A stretch of DNA of 57,113 bases from CAXGTL01 sp964012725 (GCA_964012725.1 CAXGTL010000001.1:1-57113), one strand, 5' to 3'; numbered from the stretch's first letter, positions 15,383-24,534 are shown. The notes: a model not told the origin generated them from the sequence alone. Translations and numbers: made by a program.

Positions 15383-16663
15383 TTATTTTTGGACTAAATC
15401 AATACACATACCAGCTGCAACAGTTGTACCACTATCTCTAATTGCGAATCTTGATAACTGTGGTATTTCTTTTTGCTTTTCAATTACTACTGGTTGTACT
15501 GGTTTTAGTTTAACAATTGCTGCATCTCCGTTCTTAATAAAGTCAGGATTTTCTGCTAAAACTTCTCCAGTTGCTGGATTTAGTTTTTTCTCAATTGCTA
15601 CAACTCTACATGCAACTTGTGCAGTATGTATGTGGAATACTGGTGTGTAACCAACTGTGATTACACTTGGATGGTTTAATACAACCATTTGTGCTGTAAA
15701 TTCAGTTGCAACCATAGGAGGTTTACTTTCATGTCCTAATACATCTCCTCTTGCTAAATCCTTTTTACCAAATCCTCTAACTGAGAATCCAATATTGTCA
15801 CCTGGTTCAGCTTGTTGTATCTGTTCATGATGCATTTCTATAGTTTTTACTTCACCAACAACTCCTTTACCTTCTCTACCAGGCATTGCAATAACTTTGT
15901 CACCTATTTTCATTACACCTGTTTCAATTCTACCTACAGGTACAACTCCAATTCCAGTGATGTTATATACATCTTGTATTGGTAATCTTAATGGTAAATT
16001 AGTTGGTTTTTCTGGTTGTACTAGTTCATCTAATTGTTCTAATAATGTTTTTCCTGTGTACCAAGCCATGTTTTCAGATTTTTTAGCAACATTATCTCCA
16101 ACTAATGAAGCAATTGGTATAAATGCAATATCTTCAATTTTATATCCAACTGTTTGTAATAATGCTACTATACCTTTCTTAACTTCTTCAAATTTAGCTT
16201 GATCATACTTAACCATATCCATTTTATTAACAGCTATGATTAATTGATTAACACCAAGAGTTCTTGCTAAAAAGATATGCTCTTTAGTTTGAGCCATTAC
16301 ACCATCATTAGCAGCTACTACAACAACTCCTGCATCTGCTTGAGATGTACCAGTAATCATATTTTTAATAAAGTCCTTGTGCCCTGGAGCATCAATTACT
16401 GAGAAATAAAATTTAGGTGTTTCGAATTTCTTATAAGCTAAGTCAATTGTAACCCCTCTTTCTCTTTCTTCTTTTAAATTATCCATTACAAAAGCAAACT
16501 CAAAGCCGCCTTTACCAAGCTCTTCTGCTTTTTCTTTTAGTTTCCTCATTTCTTGTTCAGGTACATTTCCTGAATCAAATAATAATCTACCTACAGTAGT
16601 AGATTTACCATGATCAACATGTCCAATAAATACAAGATTCATGTGTGGTTTTCCTTTTGCCAT
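15383..16663 (-). CDS. tuf: Translation elongation factor EF-1 alpha
   Basis: 426 aa. G1 GHVDHGKST at 14-22, G3 DAPGHKDF near 90, G4 NKMD near 150, then two beta-barrel domains ending in RFAIRDSGTTVAAGMCIDLVQK. It brings aminoacyl-tRNA to the ribosome. GGAGG lies upstream. The upstream region carries two similar AT-rich TATA-like units (about 16690-16750), fitting strong expression. Confidence 0.97.
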   Translation of the reverse strand: MAKGKPHMNLVFIGHVDHGKSTTVGRLLFDSGNVPEQEMRKLKEKAEELGKGGFEFAFVMDNLKEERERGVTIDLAYKKFETPKFYFSVIDAPGHKDFIKNMITGTSQADAGVVVVAANDGVMAQTKEHIFLARTLGVNQLIIAVNKMDMVKYDQAKFEEVKKGIVALLQTVGYKIEDIAFIPIASLVGDNVAKKSENMAWYTGKTLLEQLDELVQPEKPTNLPLRLPIQDVYNITGIGVVPVGRIETGVMKIGDKVIAMPGREGKGVVGEVKTIEMHHEQIQQAEPGDNIGFSVRGFGKKDLARGDVLGHESKPPMVATEFTAQMVVLNHPSVITVGYTPVFHIHTAQVACRVVAIEKKLNPATGEVLAENPDFIKNGDAAIVKLKPVQPVVIEKQKEIPQLSRFAIRDSGTTVAAGMCIDLVQK

Positions 16664-16767
16664 ATTTAAATTTCCTCCAATTTATTTTTTTATTTTTATA
16701 TAAATATTATATATAATTCTATATATGAACGTTATATATAACTCTATATGTAGGTTTTGAATATCCC

Positions 16768-16776
16768 TTTATAAAG
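16768..16776 (+). promoter_or_regulatory. TATA box for family 2 RNA copy 1
   Basis: TTTATAAAG sits 20-25 nt before the 5' helix of the structured element at 16792 and points in the plus direction, opposite to both flanking protein genes. The motif is palindromic, so minus-strand use for EF-1A is also possible. Confidence 0.45.
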
Positions 16777-16791
16777 TTTGCTATTCTTACC

Positions 16792-16905
16792 TTGATGCAA
16801 CCCTTGCCTGTAAGGCCAGCAAGCCAATGTTAAATTTGTCAAACAAACTGGTGCTCTATTCGAGATTACAATGCTTAGAACAGGCTAGCGAAAGGGTTGT
16901 ATCAA
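16792..16905 (+). ncRNA. Family 2 structured RNA, copy 1
   Basis: Closing helix TTGATGCAACCCTT (16792-16805) with AAGGGTTGTATCAA (16892-16905), 14 pairs with one G-U. Inside: hairpin GCC-TGTAA-GGC, linker CAGCAAG, helix CCA..TGTT/AACA..TGG, a fourth helix region and AGCGA before the closing strand. The order matches the elements at 25575 and 27529. It lies between two minus-strand genes, with its own TATA box and a short T run after it, so it is probably an independent plus-strand RNA. Confidence 0.6.
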
Positions 16906-16926
16906 TTTTGCTTGTTAACCAAATTC

Positions 16927-19098
16927 CTACTGATTATCAGTCAACCCTTTTCTTTCCCTAATCTTCTTAATAACTCTTTGCTGTAATTCCATTGGTAACT
17001 TTTCAAACATCTGATCTATTAATGAACTACTTCCTCTACCACCAGTTCCACTTCTTAAATCATTTGACCATCCAAATAATTCACCAACAGGCAATTTTGC
17101 TTTAGCAACAACTAATGAACCAACTTGATTCATTTCAAGTAATTGCCCTCTTCTATTACTAACTAATTTTGATATTTCTCCCATAAATTCTACAGGAGCT
17201 TCTATTCTTAAAACTTGTAATGGTTCAAAGATCAATGGTCCAGCTGTACTTATTGCACCCCTAATACCTTCTCTTACTGCAGGATATAACTGTGCAGGAC
17301 CTCTATGAATTGCGTCTTCATGCAATTTACAATCATTCATAATGATTAACATTTTAAGACAAGGATCTCTTGCTAATGGACCAGCTTTCATAACATCTTC
17401 AAACATGTCTAAAACCATTTCCATGATTTCATTAATATGAACAATACCTCTTGTTCCATCAACAAAAATATTTCCATTAAACACATCTTTAACTTTGTCT
17501 GCTTTTTTAGTATCCATACCAGCATCAATAAACTTTTGTCTAATTTCAAGATCCCTTTTCTTCATTCTCATTTCAGGAACTTCTCCCTTTTTAATCAAAT
17601 CATGAAGTTCAGGAGTTAAAGGTTGTGCTGTAAAGAACAAATGATTGTGTTTATTAGGTGATTTACCCATAGCTTCTTGACCAACCCTTGTTATAGCTTC
17701 TCTATAAACAACAATTGGATCAGAAGTTGTAACATCAAGCCCTTTTTCTTTTCTAATTCTTTCTTCTATAACTTCAAGATGTAATTCACCCATACCATGC
17801 ATTAAATATTCTCCTGTTTCTTCATTAATTTCAATTTTAATAGTAGGATCTTCTTTTCCAACCATACGTAGAATCTTTATTAACTTATCAAGATCACTTG
17901 GTTTTTTTACTTCAATTGCTTTTGTAATTACAGGATCAAAAATGTGTGTAATTTGCTCAAAAGGTTCTGTTTTATTAAAACTAACAGTTTCACCAGGATA
18001 AGCTTTGATTCCTGCTGCTCCAATAATATTTCCTGCAGGAATTTTATCAACAATTTCCCTTTTTGCACCTTTTCTAATAAAAATTTGTTGGATTCTTGCA
18101 GGTTGACCTAATCTATTAAGGAAAACTTGTTCACCTTTCTTCATTGTACCTGAAAACAATCTTCCAGTTGAAATTTCTCCTGCTTGAGGATCAACTTCTA
18201 CTTTAATAACTACAAAAAATAATGGTCCATTTGGATCACAGTTCATTAATGATTTTCCTTCTTCTGATTCAATATCACCATGCCAAATTTTAGGAATTCT
18301 ATATTTTTGTGCAACAATTGGATTTGGTAAATGCCTGATTACAGCATCAAGCACAACTTCATGAACTGGTGCTTTTTTTGCAAGAATTTTATAATTATCA
18401 GGATCATCTGATTGATAAGCATCAATTATTTCTTTAAATGAGATCTTATGTTCTTTCATATAAGAAACACTCATACCCCAATTATGTACAGCTGACCCAA
18501 AAGTAACACTACCATCTATAACATTTACTTGCCATTTTTCTTTAAACTCTTCTGGAGCATTTTCTTTAATAAATTCATTAACACCAGCAATAATTTTTAC
18601 AAATCTTTCCTGCATTTGTTCAGGTGTTAATTGTAACTCTTTTATCATTCTATCAACTTTATTAATAAAAAGTACAGGTTTTACTCTTTCACGCAAAGCT
18701 TGACGCAGAACAGTTTCTGTCTGAGGCATTACACCTTCAGATGCACAACATAATACAATTGCACCATCAACAGCTCTCATTGCTCTTGTTACATCACCAC
18801 CAAAGTCTACGTGACCAGGAGTGTCTATTAAATTGATTAAGAATTCATCATCTTTAAATGCATGAACCATTGATACTGATGCAGCATCAATTGTGATTCC
18901 ACGTTCTTGTTCATCTTCATGGAAATCCATTACTAATTGTTTACCAGCTAATTGTTCAGACATCATACCTGCTCCTGCAAGTAAGTTGTCAGTAAAAGTA
19001 GTTTTACCATGATCAATATGAGCACAAATAGCTATATTTCTAATTTGTGTTGGTTTTCCAACCAATCTCATTACCTTTTCAGTCATTGATTCTGCCAT
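16927..19098 (-). CDS. fusA: Translation elongation factor EF-2
   Basis: 723 aa, standard length. G1 AHIDHGKTT at 26-34, switch II DTPGHVDF, G4 NKVDR. Near residue 600 the IHRGPAQ segment contains the His normally modified to diphthamide. It translocates the ribosome. ATG 19098 has AGAGGT 10 nt upstream. A short overlapping ATG at 19106 is out of frame. The leader carries a duplicated SD region (19109-19162). Confidence 0.97.
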   Translation of the reverse strand: MAESMTEKVMRLVGKPTQIRNIAICAHIDHGKTTFTDNLLAGAGMMSEQLAGKQLVMDFHEDEQERGITIDAASVSMVHAFKDDEFLINLIDTPGHVDFGGDVTRAMRAVDGAIVLCCASEGVMPQTETVLRQALRERVKPVLFINKVDRMIKELQLTPEQMQERFVKIIAGVNEFIKENAPEEFKEKWQVNVIDGSVTFGSAVHNWGMSVSYMKEHKISFKEIIDAYQSDDPDNYKILAKKAPVHEVVLDAVIRHLPNPIVAQKYRIPKIWHGDIESEEGKSLMNCDPNGPLFFVVIKVEVDPQAGEISTGRLFSGTMKKGEQVFLNRLGQPARIQQIFIRKGAKREIVDKIPAGNIIGAAGIKAYPGETVSFNKTEPFEQITHIFDPVITKAIEVKKPSDLDKLIKILRMVGKEDPTIKIEINEETGEYLMHGMGELHLEVIEERIRKEKGLDVTTSDPIVVYREAITRVGQEAMGKSPNKHNHLFFTAQPLTPELHDLIKKGEVPEMRMKKRDLEIRQKFIDAGMDTKKADKVKDVFNGNIFVDGTRGIVHINEIMEMVLDMFEDVMKAGPLARDPCLKMLIIMNDCKLHEDAIHRGPAQLYPAVREGIRGAISTAGPLIFEPLQVLRIEAPVEFMGEISKLVSNRRGQLLEMNQVGSLVVAKAKLPVGELFGWSNDLRSGTGGRGSSSLIDQMFEKLPMELQQRVIKKIRERKGLTDNQ

Positions 19099-19108
19099 TT
19101 TTTCATTT

Positions 19109-19162
19109 ACCTCTAAATTTTATATTTTGAGGTCCATAAATCATTTGATTTATGATACCTCT
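19109..19162 (-). promoter_or_regulatory. EF-2 leader switch with duplicated SD
   Basis: Family 3. Segment 1 AGAGGT (19157-19162), hairpin CATAAATC/GATTTATG, segment 2 ACCTC (19129-19133), segment 3 AGAGGT (19109-19114), the SD of EF-2. Segments 1 and 3 are part of a 21-nt exact direct repeat (19108-19128 and 19156-19176). Segment 2 can pair with segment 1, leaving the SD free, or with segment 3, hiding it. The trigger is unknown. Confidence 0.6.
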
Positions 19163-19230
19163 AAATTTTATATTTTATTTTTTTATACTTTATTTAATAC
19201 TTTATTTAATCTGAATTATTTTTTTAAATT

Positions 19231-19710
19231 TTAAAATACATGTTTTTCATGTACTGTTGTATAATCATGAAGTTCTTCTATTCCAAACCATAACTTGATT
19301 TCATTTTCTGCATCTTCTTTATTACCTGAAGCATGAATTAAGTTTTTAATAGAAATACCCTTTTTATCAGTATACTCATAACTATGATGGGAATAATCTC
19401 CTCTAATAGTCCCAGGTGCAGCAGTTCTTGGTTCTGTTCCACCAACAGTTTTTCTTACTAAATCAACTGCATGTAACCCTTCTAAAACTACAGCAATAAC
19501 TGGCCCTTCGACTATAAAGTTCTCTAATCCTTTGTAAAAATCTTTTCCTAAATGAGCTTTGTAATGTTTTTTAGCAAAGTCTCTGTCAACCCAAACCATT
19601 TTCATTCCAGAAATCTTTAAACCAATTTTTTCAAACCTACTAACAATTTCGCCACAGATTCCTCTCTGAACACAGTCTGGTTTTAATAATATTAATGTTC
19701 TTTCTATCAT
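19231..19710 (-). CDS. ndk: Nucleoside diphosphate kinase
   Basis: 159 aa. N-terminal ERTLILLKPD, VGGTEPRTAAPGTIRGDY, and NLIHASGNKEDAENEI with the phosphorylated His at about 126. It transfers gamma-phosphate between (d)NTPs and NDPs. It follows L24e in the usual archaeal L7Ae-S28e-L24e-Ndk order. It is slightly longer than the common 150 aa because of a short C-terminal tail (DYTTVHEKHVF). Confidence 0.95.
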   Translation of the reverse strand: MIERTLILLKPDCVQRGICGEIVSRFEKIGLKISGMKMVWVDRDFAKKHYKAHLGKDFYKGLENFIVEGPVIAVVLEGLHAVDLVRKTVGGTEPRTAAPGTIRGDYSHHSYEYTDKKGISIKNLIHASGNKEDAENEIKLWFGIEELHDYTTVHEKHVF

Positions 19711-19758
19711 TTTATGATTTTCTTTCTATTTTTATTTTTTCTTTAGTTATTTCTTTAT

Positions 19759-19953
19759 TTACTTCTTAGACTTTTTCTTAGATTTTTTTAAATAATGTTT
19801 ACTCCATCTAGTAGCAATTGGTTTTCGTCCTAATTTTATAAGATTCTTTTCACATTTATTAGAACAAAAATAAAAAATCTTACCATCAGTCTTTACATAC
19901 ATTTTTCCTGTTCCTTTTGGAATTTCTATTCCACAAAAAGTGCACTTCACCAT
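19759..19953 (-). CDS. rpl24e: 50S ribosomal protein eL24
   Basis: 64 aa from ATG 19953; the frame is open further upstream but inside S28e. CTFCG and FCSNKCEKN form the four-Cys zinc finger, followed by a Lys-rich tail (HYLKKSKKKSKK). Its ATG is 4 nt after the S28e stop, so the two are coupled. Confidence 0.93.
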   Translation of the reverse strand: MVKCTFCGIEIPKGTGKMYVKTDGKIFYFCSNKCEKNLIKLGRKPIATRWSKHYLKKSKKKSKK

Positions 19954-19957
19954 TTTC

Positions 19958-20260
19958 TTACACCTTTCCCCGACCTTTTTTACCAATAGGTCTTGCTTCA
20001 ATTTCAGTTTCTCTAAGCATTAAAATATCTCCAAGTTTAACAGGTCCTTTAACATTTCTTCTAAGGATTTTGTTTTTATCTCTTCCGTCTAAAACTTTAC
20101 ACCTAACTTGAGATGCTTCTCCTCTTGAACCAGTTCTTCCTATTACTTCTTCAACACGTGCAGGCACTGCTCGTGTAAAAAAAACTTGTCCTTTAGAAAC
20201 TTCTTCAGTTTTTCCTTTACCTTTACCTTTTATTTGTGTTTTTTTAATTGCATCTGGCAT
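19958..20260 (-). CDS. rps28e: 30S ribosomal protein eS28
   Basis: 100 aa, longer than typical 65-75 aa eS28. The extra N-terminal 25 residues include a Lys/Gly-rich stretch. The core has PARVEEVIGRTGSRGEASQVRCKVLDG and ends with LRETEIEARPIG, the family signature. Its position between L7Ae and L24e confirms it. Confidence 0.93.
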   Translation of the reverse strand: MPDAIKKTQIKGKGKGKTEEVSKGQVFFTRAVPARVEEVIGRTGSRGEASQVRCKVLDGRDKNKILRRNVKGPVKLGDILMLRETEIEARPIGKKGRGKV

Positions 20261-20335
20261 TTTTTATCAACCTACCTTAATTATATTGTAATATTTTTTA
20301 TTTATATTATTTTTATCAAAATTAAAATAAAATTT

Positions 20336-20677
20336 TTATTCTGACTTTGCTAAAGATTCAACTAATTTTTTAGCTTCACCTTCATTAACAACTGCAACAG
20401 CTGATGTTCCTAGTTCTAATCCTGCAGCTGCACCTAGTTCTTCTTTTGTTGCAACTTCGTAACATTTTAATCCTTTTTCATCGCATAATAAAGGAATATG
20501 CATAACGATTTCAGGTGGTGTTACATCTTTTGCAATTGCAACTAATTTTGCTTTACCTTTTTCAATTACTTTTGTAACTTCGTTTGAACCTTTTGCAAGT
20601 TTTCCAGTTGTCTTAGCTACTTCAATAGCTTCAAATACTTTTTCTTGTACATCTTTTGATGCTTCTATTTTTGGCAT
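20336..20677 (-). CDS. rpl7ae: Ribosomal protein L7Ae (kink-turn binder)
   Basis: 113 aa. KGSNEVTKVIEKGKAKLVAIAKDV and PPEIVMHIPLLCDEKGLKC are the RNA-binding core; the C-terminus LGTSAVAVV is typical. It binds kink-turns in 23S rRNA, in box C/D and H/ACA RNAs and probably RNase P. AGGAGG lies upstream. The mRNA has an unusually long structured leader (about 20680-20846), so feedback control by L7Ae itself, known in other archaea, should be considered. Confidence 0.95.
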   Translation of the reverse strand: MPKIEASKDVQEKVFEAIEVAKTTGKLAKGSNEVTKVIEKGKAKLVAIAKDVTPPEIVMHIPLLCDEKGLKCYEVATKEELGAAAGLELGTSAVAVVNEGEAKKLVESLAKSE

Positions 20678-20786
20678 GTTTATCTTCCTCCTATAGAGTT
20701 TATATTAATTGATTATTACCAAGGCATTTCGTTAGAACGAATACCTCAATCCACACTTCATATGAAATGTTTCATCAATCATTGGT

Positions 20787-20845
20787 ATGTCAAAAATCAC
20801 TAAAGTGATTTTTGATCATGCTCAGGAATTTACAATTCCTGACAT
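20787..20845 (-). promoter_or_regulatory. Family 4 leader element, L7Ae mRNA
   Basis: On the minus strand: ATGTCA closes with TGACAT. Between are hairpin CAGGAATT/AATTCCTG, the linker AGCATGATC and hairpin AAAAATCACT/AGTGATTTTT. A TTTATAAA box (20868-20875) is 26 nt upstream of its first base, so the element is the very 5' end of the L7Ae transcript. A second copy is at 29164-29259. Confidence 0.55.
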
Positions 20846-20867
20846 ATTATATGAGATTGAGAAATAG

Positions 20868-20957
20868 TTTATAAAGTTAACTAAAATTTTAAAATTTTTA
20901 GTGACTTTATACTCAAAAATATATGATTTTTGTTGTATAAAGTTTTTGGAAATTTAA
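20868..20957 (-). terminator. Family 5 double hairpin after subtilase gene
   Basis: Just after the stop on the minus strand: ACTTTATAC encloses CAAAAAT/ATTTTTG and closes with GTATAAAGT, followed by a second hairpin CTAAAA/TTTTAG. The sequence resembles the element at 24848-24932 over its whole length, starting with TTTAAATTTCC. It is probably a shared 3'-end or terminator structure. The end overlaps the TATA box of L7Ae. Confidence 0.5.
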
Positions 20958-20968
20958 ATATAAGATTT

Positions 20969-23900
20969 CTATTTCTTCCTTTTCCTTTTCTTCTTGCCAT
21001 GCTTACCAAACTTATGCTTCCTAACCCAATAACCAGTAGGCACAACTATAAATAAGAAGATAACTAAACTTAACAAAGAAAAAAACAATGTTGATGAGAA
21101 AAACTCTAATCCAAACAATGGCTGCTCTTCATCCTTTTCAACTAATCCATCAGAAACCACAGAACCAGTTACTTGATTCACTTCAACTTCAGGCACAAAA
21201 TTTTCATTTAATGTAATTGCCATATAATTAAAACCATTAACTTCAGTTTTATAAAAATAATAATCAGACGATGTACTTTTCCAAATAACTGGATAAGAAG
21301 TCCATTCTTTATCCTGAGTATCATATAAATTTAATTTCACAGTTGACATGTTAAGATCATTTTCAATAACAAAAGATTTATTCAATCTAAAATCAATTAA
21401 AACATTTTTAAGATTATCATTATCAATATTTGTTGCTTCAAGATTCATATATTTATACACAATATCAGGTGCAGAGACTTTAACTCTTTTTGGTTGTTTT
21501 TTATAAGACTTTATTGTTAATGTAACAGACTTGCTTTGATTAAAAACTTCAAAATCAAGATCAGTGATTGGTATTATTTCAGATTCAACCTTAACAATCT
21601 TTGATTGACCCTGTCCAATCACAGCATAACCATATGTTTTAGTTTCTTCTTCATTAACTTCTGCTCCAGAACCTCCGCCACCACCAGAAGAACCTCCGCC
21701 GCCACCACCACCTCCACCATCATCAGTACTACATCCTTGATATACAGCAGCACTTCCATCATTACAATCACTTCCCAAAGGACATCCACTTCCATAACCA
21801 TCTCCATCTCTATCTGCACATTGTTCATGCACAGCAGAATGTGTTAAACCAGTTATTCTATACCTAGTATTATTATTTATTCTTGAACAATTATAAACAC
21901 TATCTAAACCATTACAAGTAACCAATCTTTCATTTGCACCATTACATCCAGGAGTTATTTGTGACAAATTATTAATATCAGCATCTTTTACACAAAGAGT
22001 ATTAAAGCTTGCATTTATATCATCTACATAAACAGTTTTTGTTCCACTTACTTGTAATCCTTTAACAATTAAGAATCCTCTTGAATAAGTTGTATTTTGT
22101 TTTGAAATTGTAACATTATAAAGATTAATATTAGCAAGGCTAGTGTTTGTCACAGCTTCAATTGTTAAGTTTTCATCAATCTGCATTGTAAGATTATATT
22201 CTCCAGCAAACTGTTGAACAAGGTTGGTAGAGTTGTCTATTAATACAGTTAGGTTTAATGCAGAACCACCACCAGCACTTCCTGATGAAGATGTAGCAGT
22301 TACAGATGAAGAATTTCCTTGCACATTATCATTAGTATCTACAAGACCATCATTATCATCGTCAGTATCTAATATATCATAAACACTATCATTATCAGCA
22401 TCTGTTAAATCACCAACATTAATTTGAACAATCTGCGATGTATGTAACAAAGAATCATTCACTGTAATATTTACATAATAAATACCAGTATTAAAATAAG
22501 TAACATTCCACATAAATCTATTACTAAATTTTGATATATTACTCATATTAATATCATAATATAAAGTATCTGCATCAGAATCTGTTGCAGTAACTGTAAA
22601 ATCAACAGAATCATTAGTATCTAAGTCAACCCAAACTGTAATATTTTCAATCAATGTTATCACAGGCCTAGCATTAACACTAGTATTACAATATTGTATT
22701 TCTGATTTAAACAAAGTATCAGAAGAATCATTCATATAAACAGTATAATTATGAAACCCAGTTAAACCAGTTACATTTAAATAAAAATTATTACCATCAG
22801 CATTAGGTGTTAATGTATAATTAGTTCCATTTATTCCTACAAAAGAATTATTAATTTTTCTGTATGTAGTTATATTTACATAAATGCTTGATGCATGTAT
22901 TGAAGAACCATTTTCAGGTGTTGGACCTACAAAACTAACATTTGGAACCATGGATAAATATGCATCAATCCTTGGAAAACCTGAAATTGAAACATTTGTT
23001 GTTTGAATTAAAGTATTGATTTCAGAAACAGTTAAATTTATTTGGTTTTTTTCCCATTGATCTTGACGTAATAAAGCAATTGCTCCTGCAACATGCGGTG
23101 CTGACATTGAAGTACCACTTGCAATTGCAAAAGTTGTAGGAGTACCAATATATGTTGAAGTAATTGACACACCTGGTGCTAAAATTTCTAAATCAGAGTT
23201 TCTATTTGAACTAGAATACAAAGCATCATTATCATCTGAACCACCTACAGAGATTACTTGAGAATTACAAGCAGGATAAGATAATTTTGTTGTTGAACCA
23301 TCATTACCAGATGATGCAATAACTGTAATGTTAACATCATAAGCAGAAGCAATAGATGCATCAATATTAGTTGGACAATCAGAAGAAGTATACAATTCTT
23401 CTGTACCTAAACTCATGGAAATTATTGTTATATTATATGCATCTTTATTAGTAACGCACCAATCAATACCAGAACCTGTATCTGAGATATCTCCTCCTCC
23501 TCCAGAATTAAGTGATTTTATTGCAACAATGTTTGCATCAGGAGCAACACCATAATAAGTTGCATGATCCGATACAATAATACCTGCAACATGTGTTCCG
23601 TGACCAAAATCATCATCACACGCATCATTATTAGCAGTACAAACAGTATTTGTTATTGTATTTTTTCCTGCTAAAACTTTTACACCAAATTCTGTACCAA
23701 GATTACTATGATTATAATAAATTCCGGAATCAATTACACATATTGTTTGACCAGTACCAGTTATATTATTTTGATTAACTCTTCTTGCCCAAACTTCAGG
23801 TGCATGAATAACAGGAACAGATGCATCTAAAAATGCTTTTACAGGCATATCAAAATCAACTGATTCAACAAAAGGATTTAAGATTAATTCTTGTATTGCT

Positions 23901-24265
23901 TCTTGATTTGCTGTGCCTGTGATAATTGGAGAATTTTCAAACTGTGAATCAACAATAAACTCAGGATCAGAATCTACATTAGTATCAGAAGTAGAACTTA
24001 CATCATTTGATGCATCTAAATCATCTAAAACTTCTTCTTGTATTTCTTCAATTATTTCTTTCTCTGTTTTGTCACCAACTACTAAATCCTCAACAACAGA
24101 GTCTTTTAACTTAACAATAACTTTGACTTCATCTTGGTCTTCTAATATATCAATAACTTCTTCAGAAACTTTGACTTCATCATCATCAACAGAAACAGAA
24201 ACAGAAACATTTACAACTAATAAAAACAAAATTATTATTACTAAATACCACCTCAGTTTATTCAT
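20969..24265 (-). CDS. Membrane-anchored surface subtilase (S8)
   Basis: 1098 aa. A signal peptide (1-26) and an inhibitor-like propeptide (VKVIVKLKDSV to about 145) precede the S8 domain with D179 (VIDSG), H222 (HGTHVAG) and S386 (GTSMSAPHVAG). Then come PKD/Ig-like domains, Asp-rich calcium repeats (DADNDSVYDILDTDDDNDG; DRDGDGYGSG), a Gly/Ser linker, a PGF-pre-PGF-type domain, a membrane helix near 1065-1085 and a Lys/Arg tail. ATG 24265 overlaps the toxin stop by 8 nt. Many N-glycosylation sequons are present. Confidence 0.93.
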   Translation of the reverse strand: MNKLRWYLVIIILFLLVVNVSVSVSVDDDEVKVSEEVIDILEDQDEVKVIVKLKDSVVEDLVVGDKTEKEIIEEIQEEVLDDLDASNDVSSTSDTNVDSDPEFIVDSQFENSPIITGTANQEAIQELILNPFVESVDFDMPVKAFLDASVPVIHAPEVWARRVNQNNITGTGQTICVIDSGIYYNHSNLGTEFGVKVLAGKNTITNTVCTANNDACDDDFGHGTHVAGIIVSDHATYYGVAPDANIVAIKSLNSGGGGDISDTGSGIDWCVTNKDAYNITIISMSLGTEELYTSSDCPTNIDASIASAYDVNITVIASSGNDGSTTKLSYPACNSQVISVGGSDDNDALYSSSNRNSDLEILAPGVSITSTYIGTPTTFAIASGTSMSAPHVAGAIALLRQDQWEKNQINLTVSEINTLIQTTNVSISGFPRIDAYLSMVPNVSFVGPTPENGSSIHASSIYVNITTYRKINNSFVGINGTNYTLTPNADGNNFYLNVTGLTGFHNYTVYMNDSSDTLFKSEIQYCNTSVNARPVITLIENITVWVDLDTNDSVDFTVTATDSDADTLYYDINMSNISKFSNRFMWNVTYFNTGIYYVNITVNDSLLHTSQIVQINVGDLTDADNDSVYDILDTDDDNDGLVDTNDNVQGNSSSVTATSSSGSAGGGSALNLTVLIDNSTNLVQQFAGEYNLTMQIDENLTIEAVTNTSLANINLYNVTISKQNTTYSRGFLIVKGLQVSGTKTVYVDDINASFNTLCVKDADINNLSQITPGCNGANERLVTCNGLDSVYNCSRINNNTRYRITGLTHSAVHEQCADRDGDGYGSGCPLGSDCNDGSAAVYQGCSTDDGGGGGGGGGSSGGGGGSGAEVNEEETKTYGYAVIGQGQSKIVKVESEIIPITDLDFEVFNQSKSVTLTIKSYKKQPKRVKVSAPDIVYKYMNLEATNIDNDNLKNVLIDFRLNKSFVIENDLNMSTVKLNLYDTQDKEWTSYPVIWKSTSSDYYFYKTEVNGFNYMAITLNENFVPEVEVNQVTGSVVSDGLVEKDEEQPLFGLEFFSSTLFFSLLSLVIFLFIVVPTGYWVRKHKFGKHGKKKRKRKK

Positions 24266-24533
24266 ATACTTTGTCATGATGCATTAATTTCCAAAAATAA
24301 ATAAAATTTTCCTCTTTATCAACTTTAAACAATAAAACAAAGCTTTTATCAATATGTACCCTTTTATATTCTTTTAGATTATGTCTTAAATTTTTATATC
24401 TATCTATTGAATTATGGTCATTATTTATAATTTGTTTTATTTTTTTATTTAGAATAATCACCCTTTTTCTATCTTTTTTAGAAAGCTTTTTTATCAAAAG
24501 CTTTAGTTCATTTGATATATCAAAACTAAACAT
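24258..24533 (-). CDS. RelE/ParE-family toxin
   Basis: 91 aa from ATG 24533. The MFSFDISNELKLLIKKLSKKD start, NLRHNLKEYKRVHI and VLLFKVDKEENFIYF strands match the RelE fold, an mRNA interferase. It starts 1 nt after the antitoxin stop. Its last codons overlap the start of the subtilase gene, an odd partner. Activity is not proven from sequence. Confidence 0.8.
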   Translation of the reverse strand: MFSFDISNELKLLIKKLSKKDRKRVIILNKKIKQIINNDHNSIDRYKNLRHNLKEYKRVHIDKSFVLLFKVDKEENFIYFWKLMHHDKVYE

Positions 24534-24534
24534 T

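Noticed and set aside
16792..16905. tRNA with intron between EF-2 and EF-1A
   Set aside because: ATTCGAGAT resembles a T loop, but no 7-bp acceptor, D and anticodon arms can be placed. The 14-bp closing helix and match to two other elements fit family 2.
20760..20830. Box C/D guide RNA in the L7Ae leader
   Set aside because: TGATGA and CTGA are present, but the order, spacing and terminal stem needed for a C/D RNA are not.
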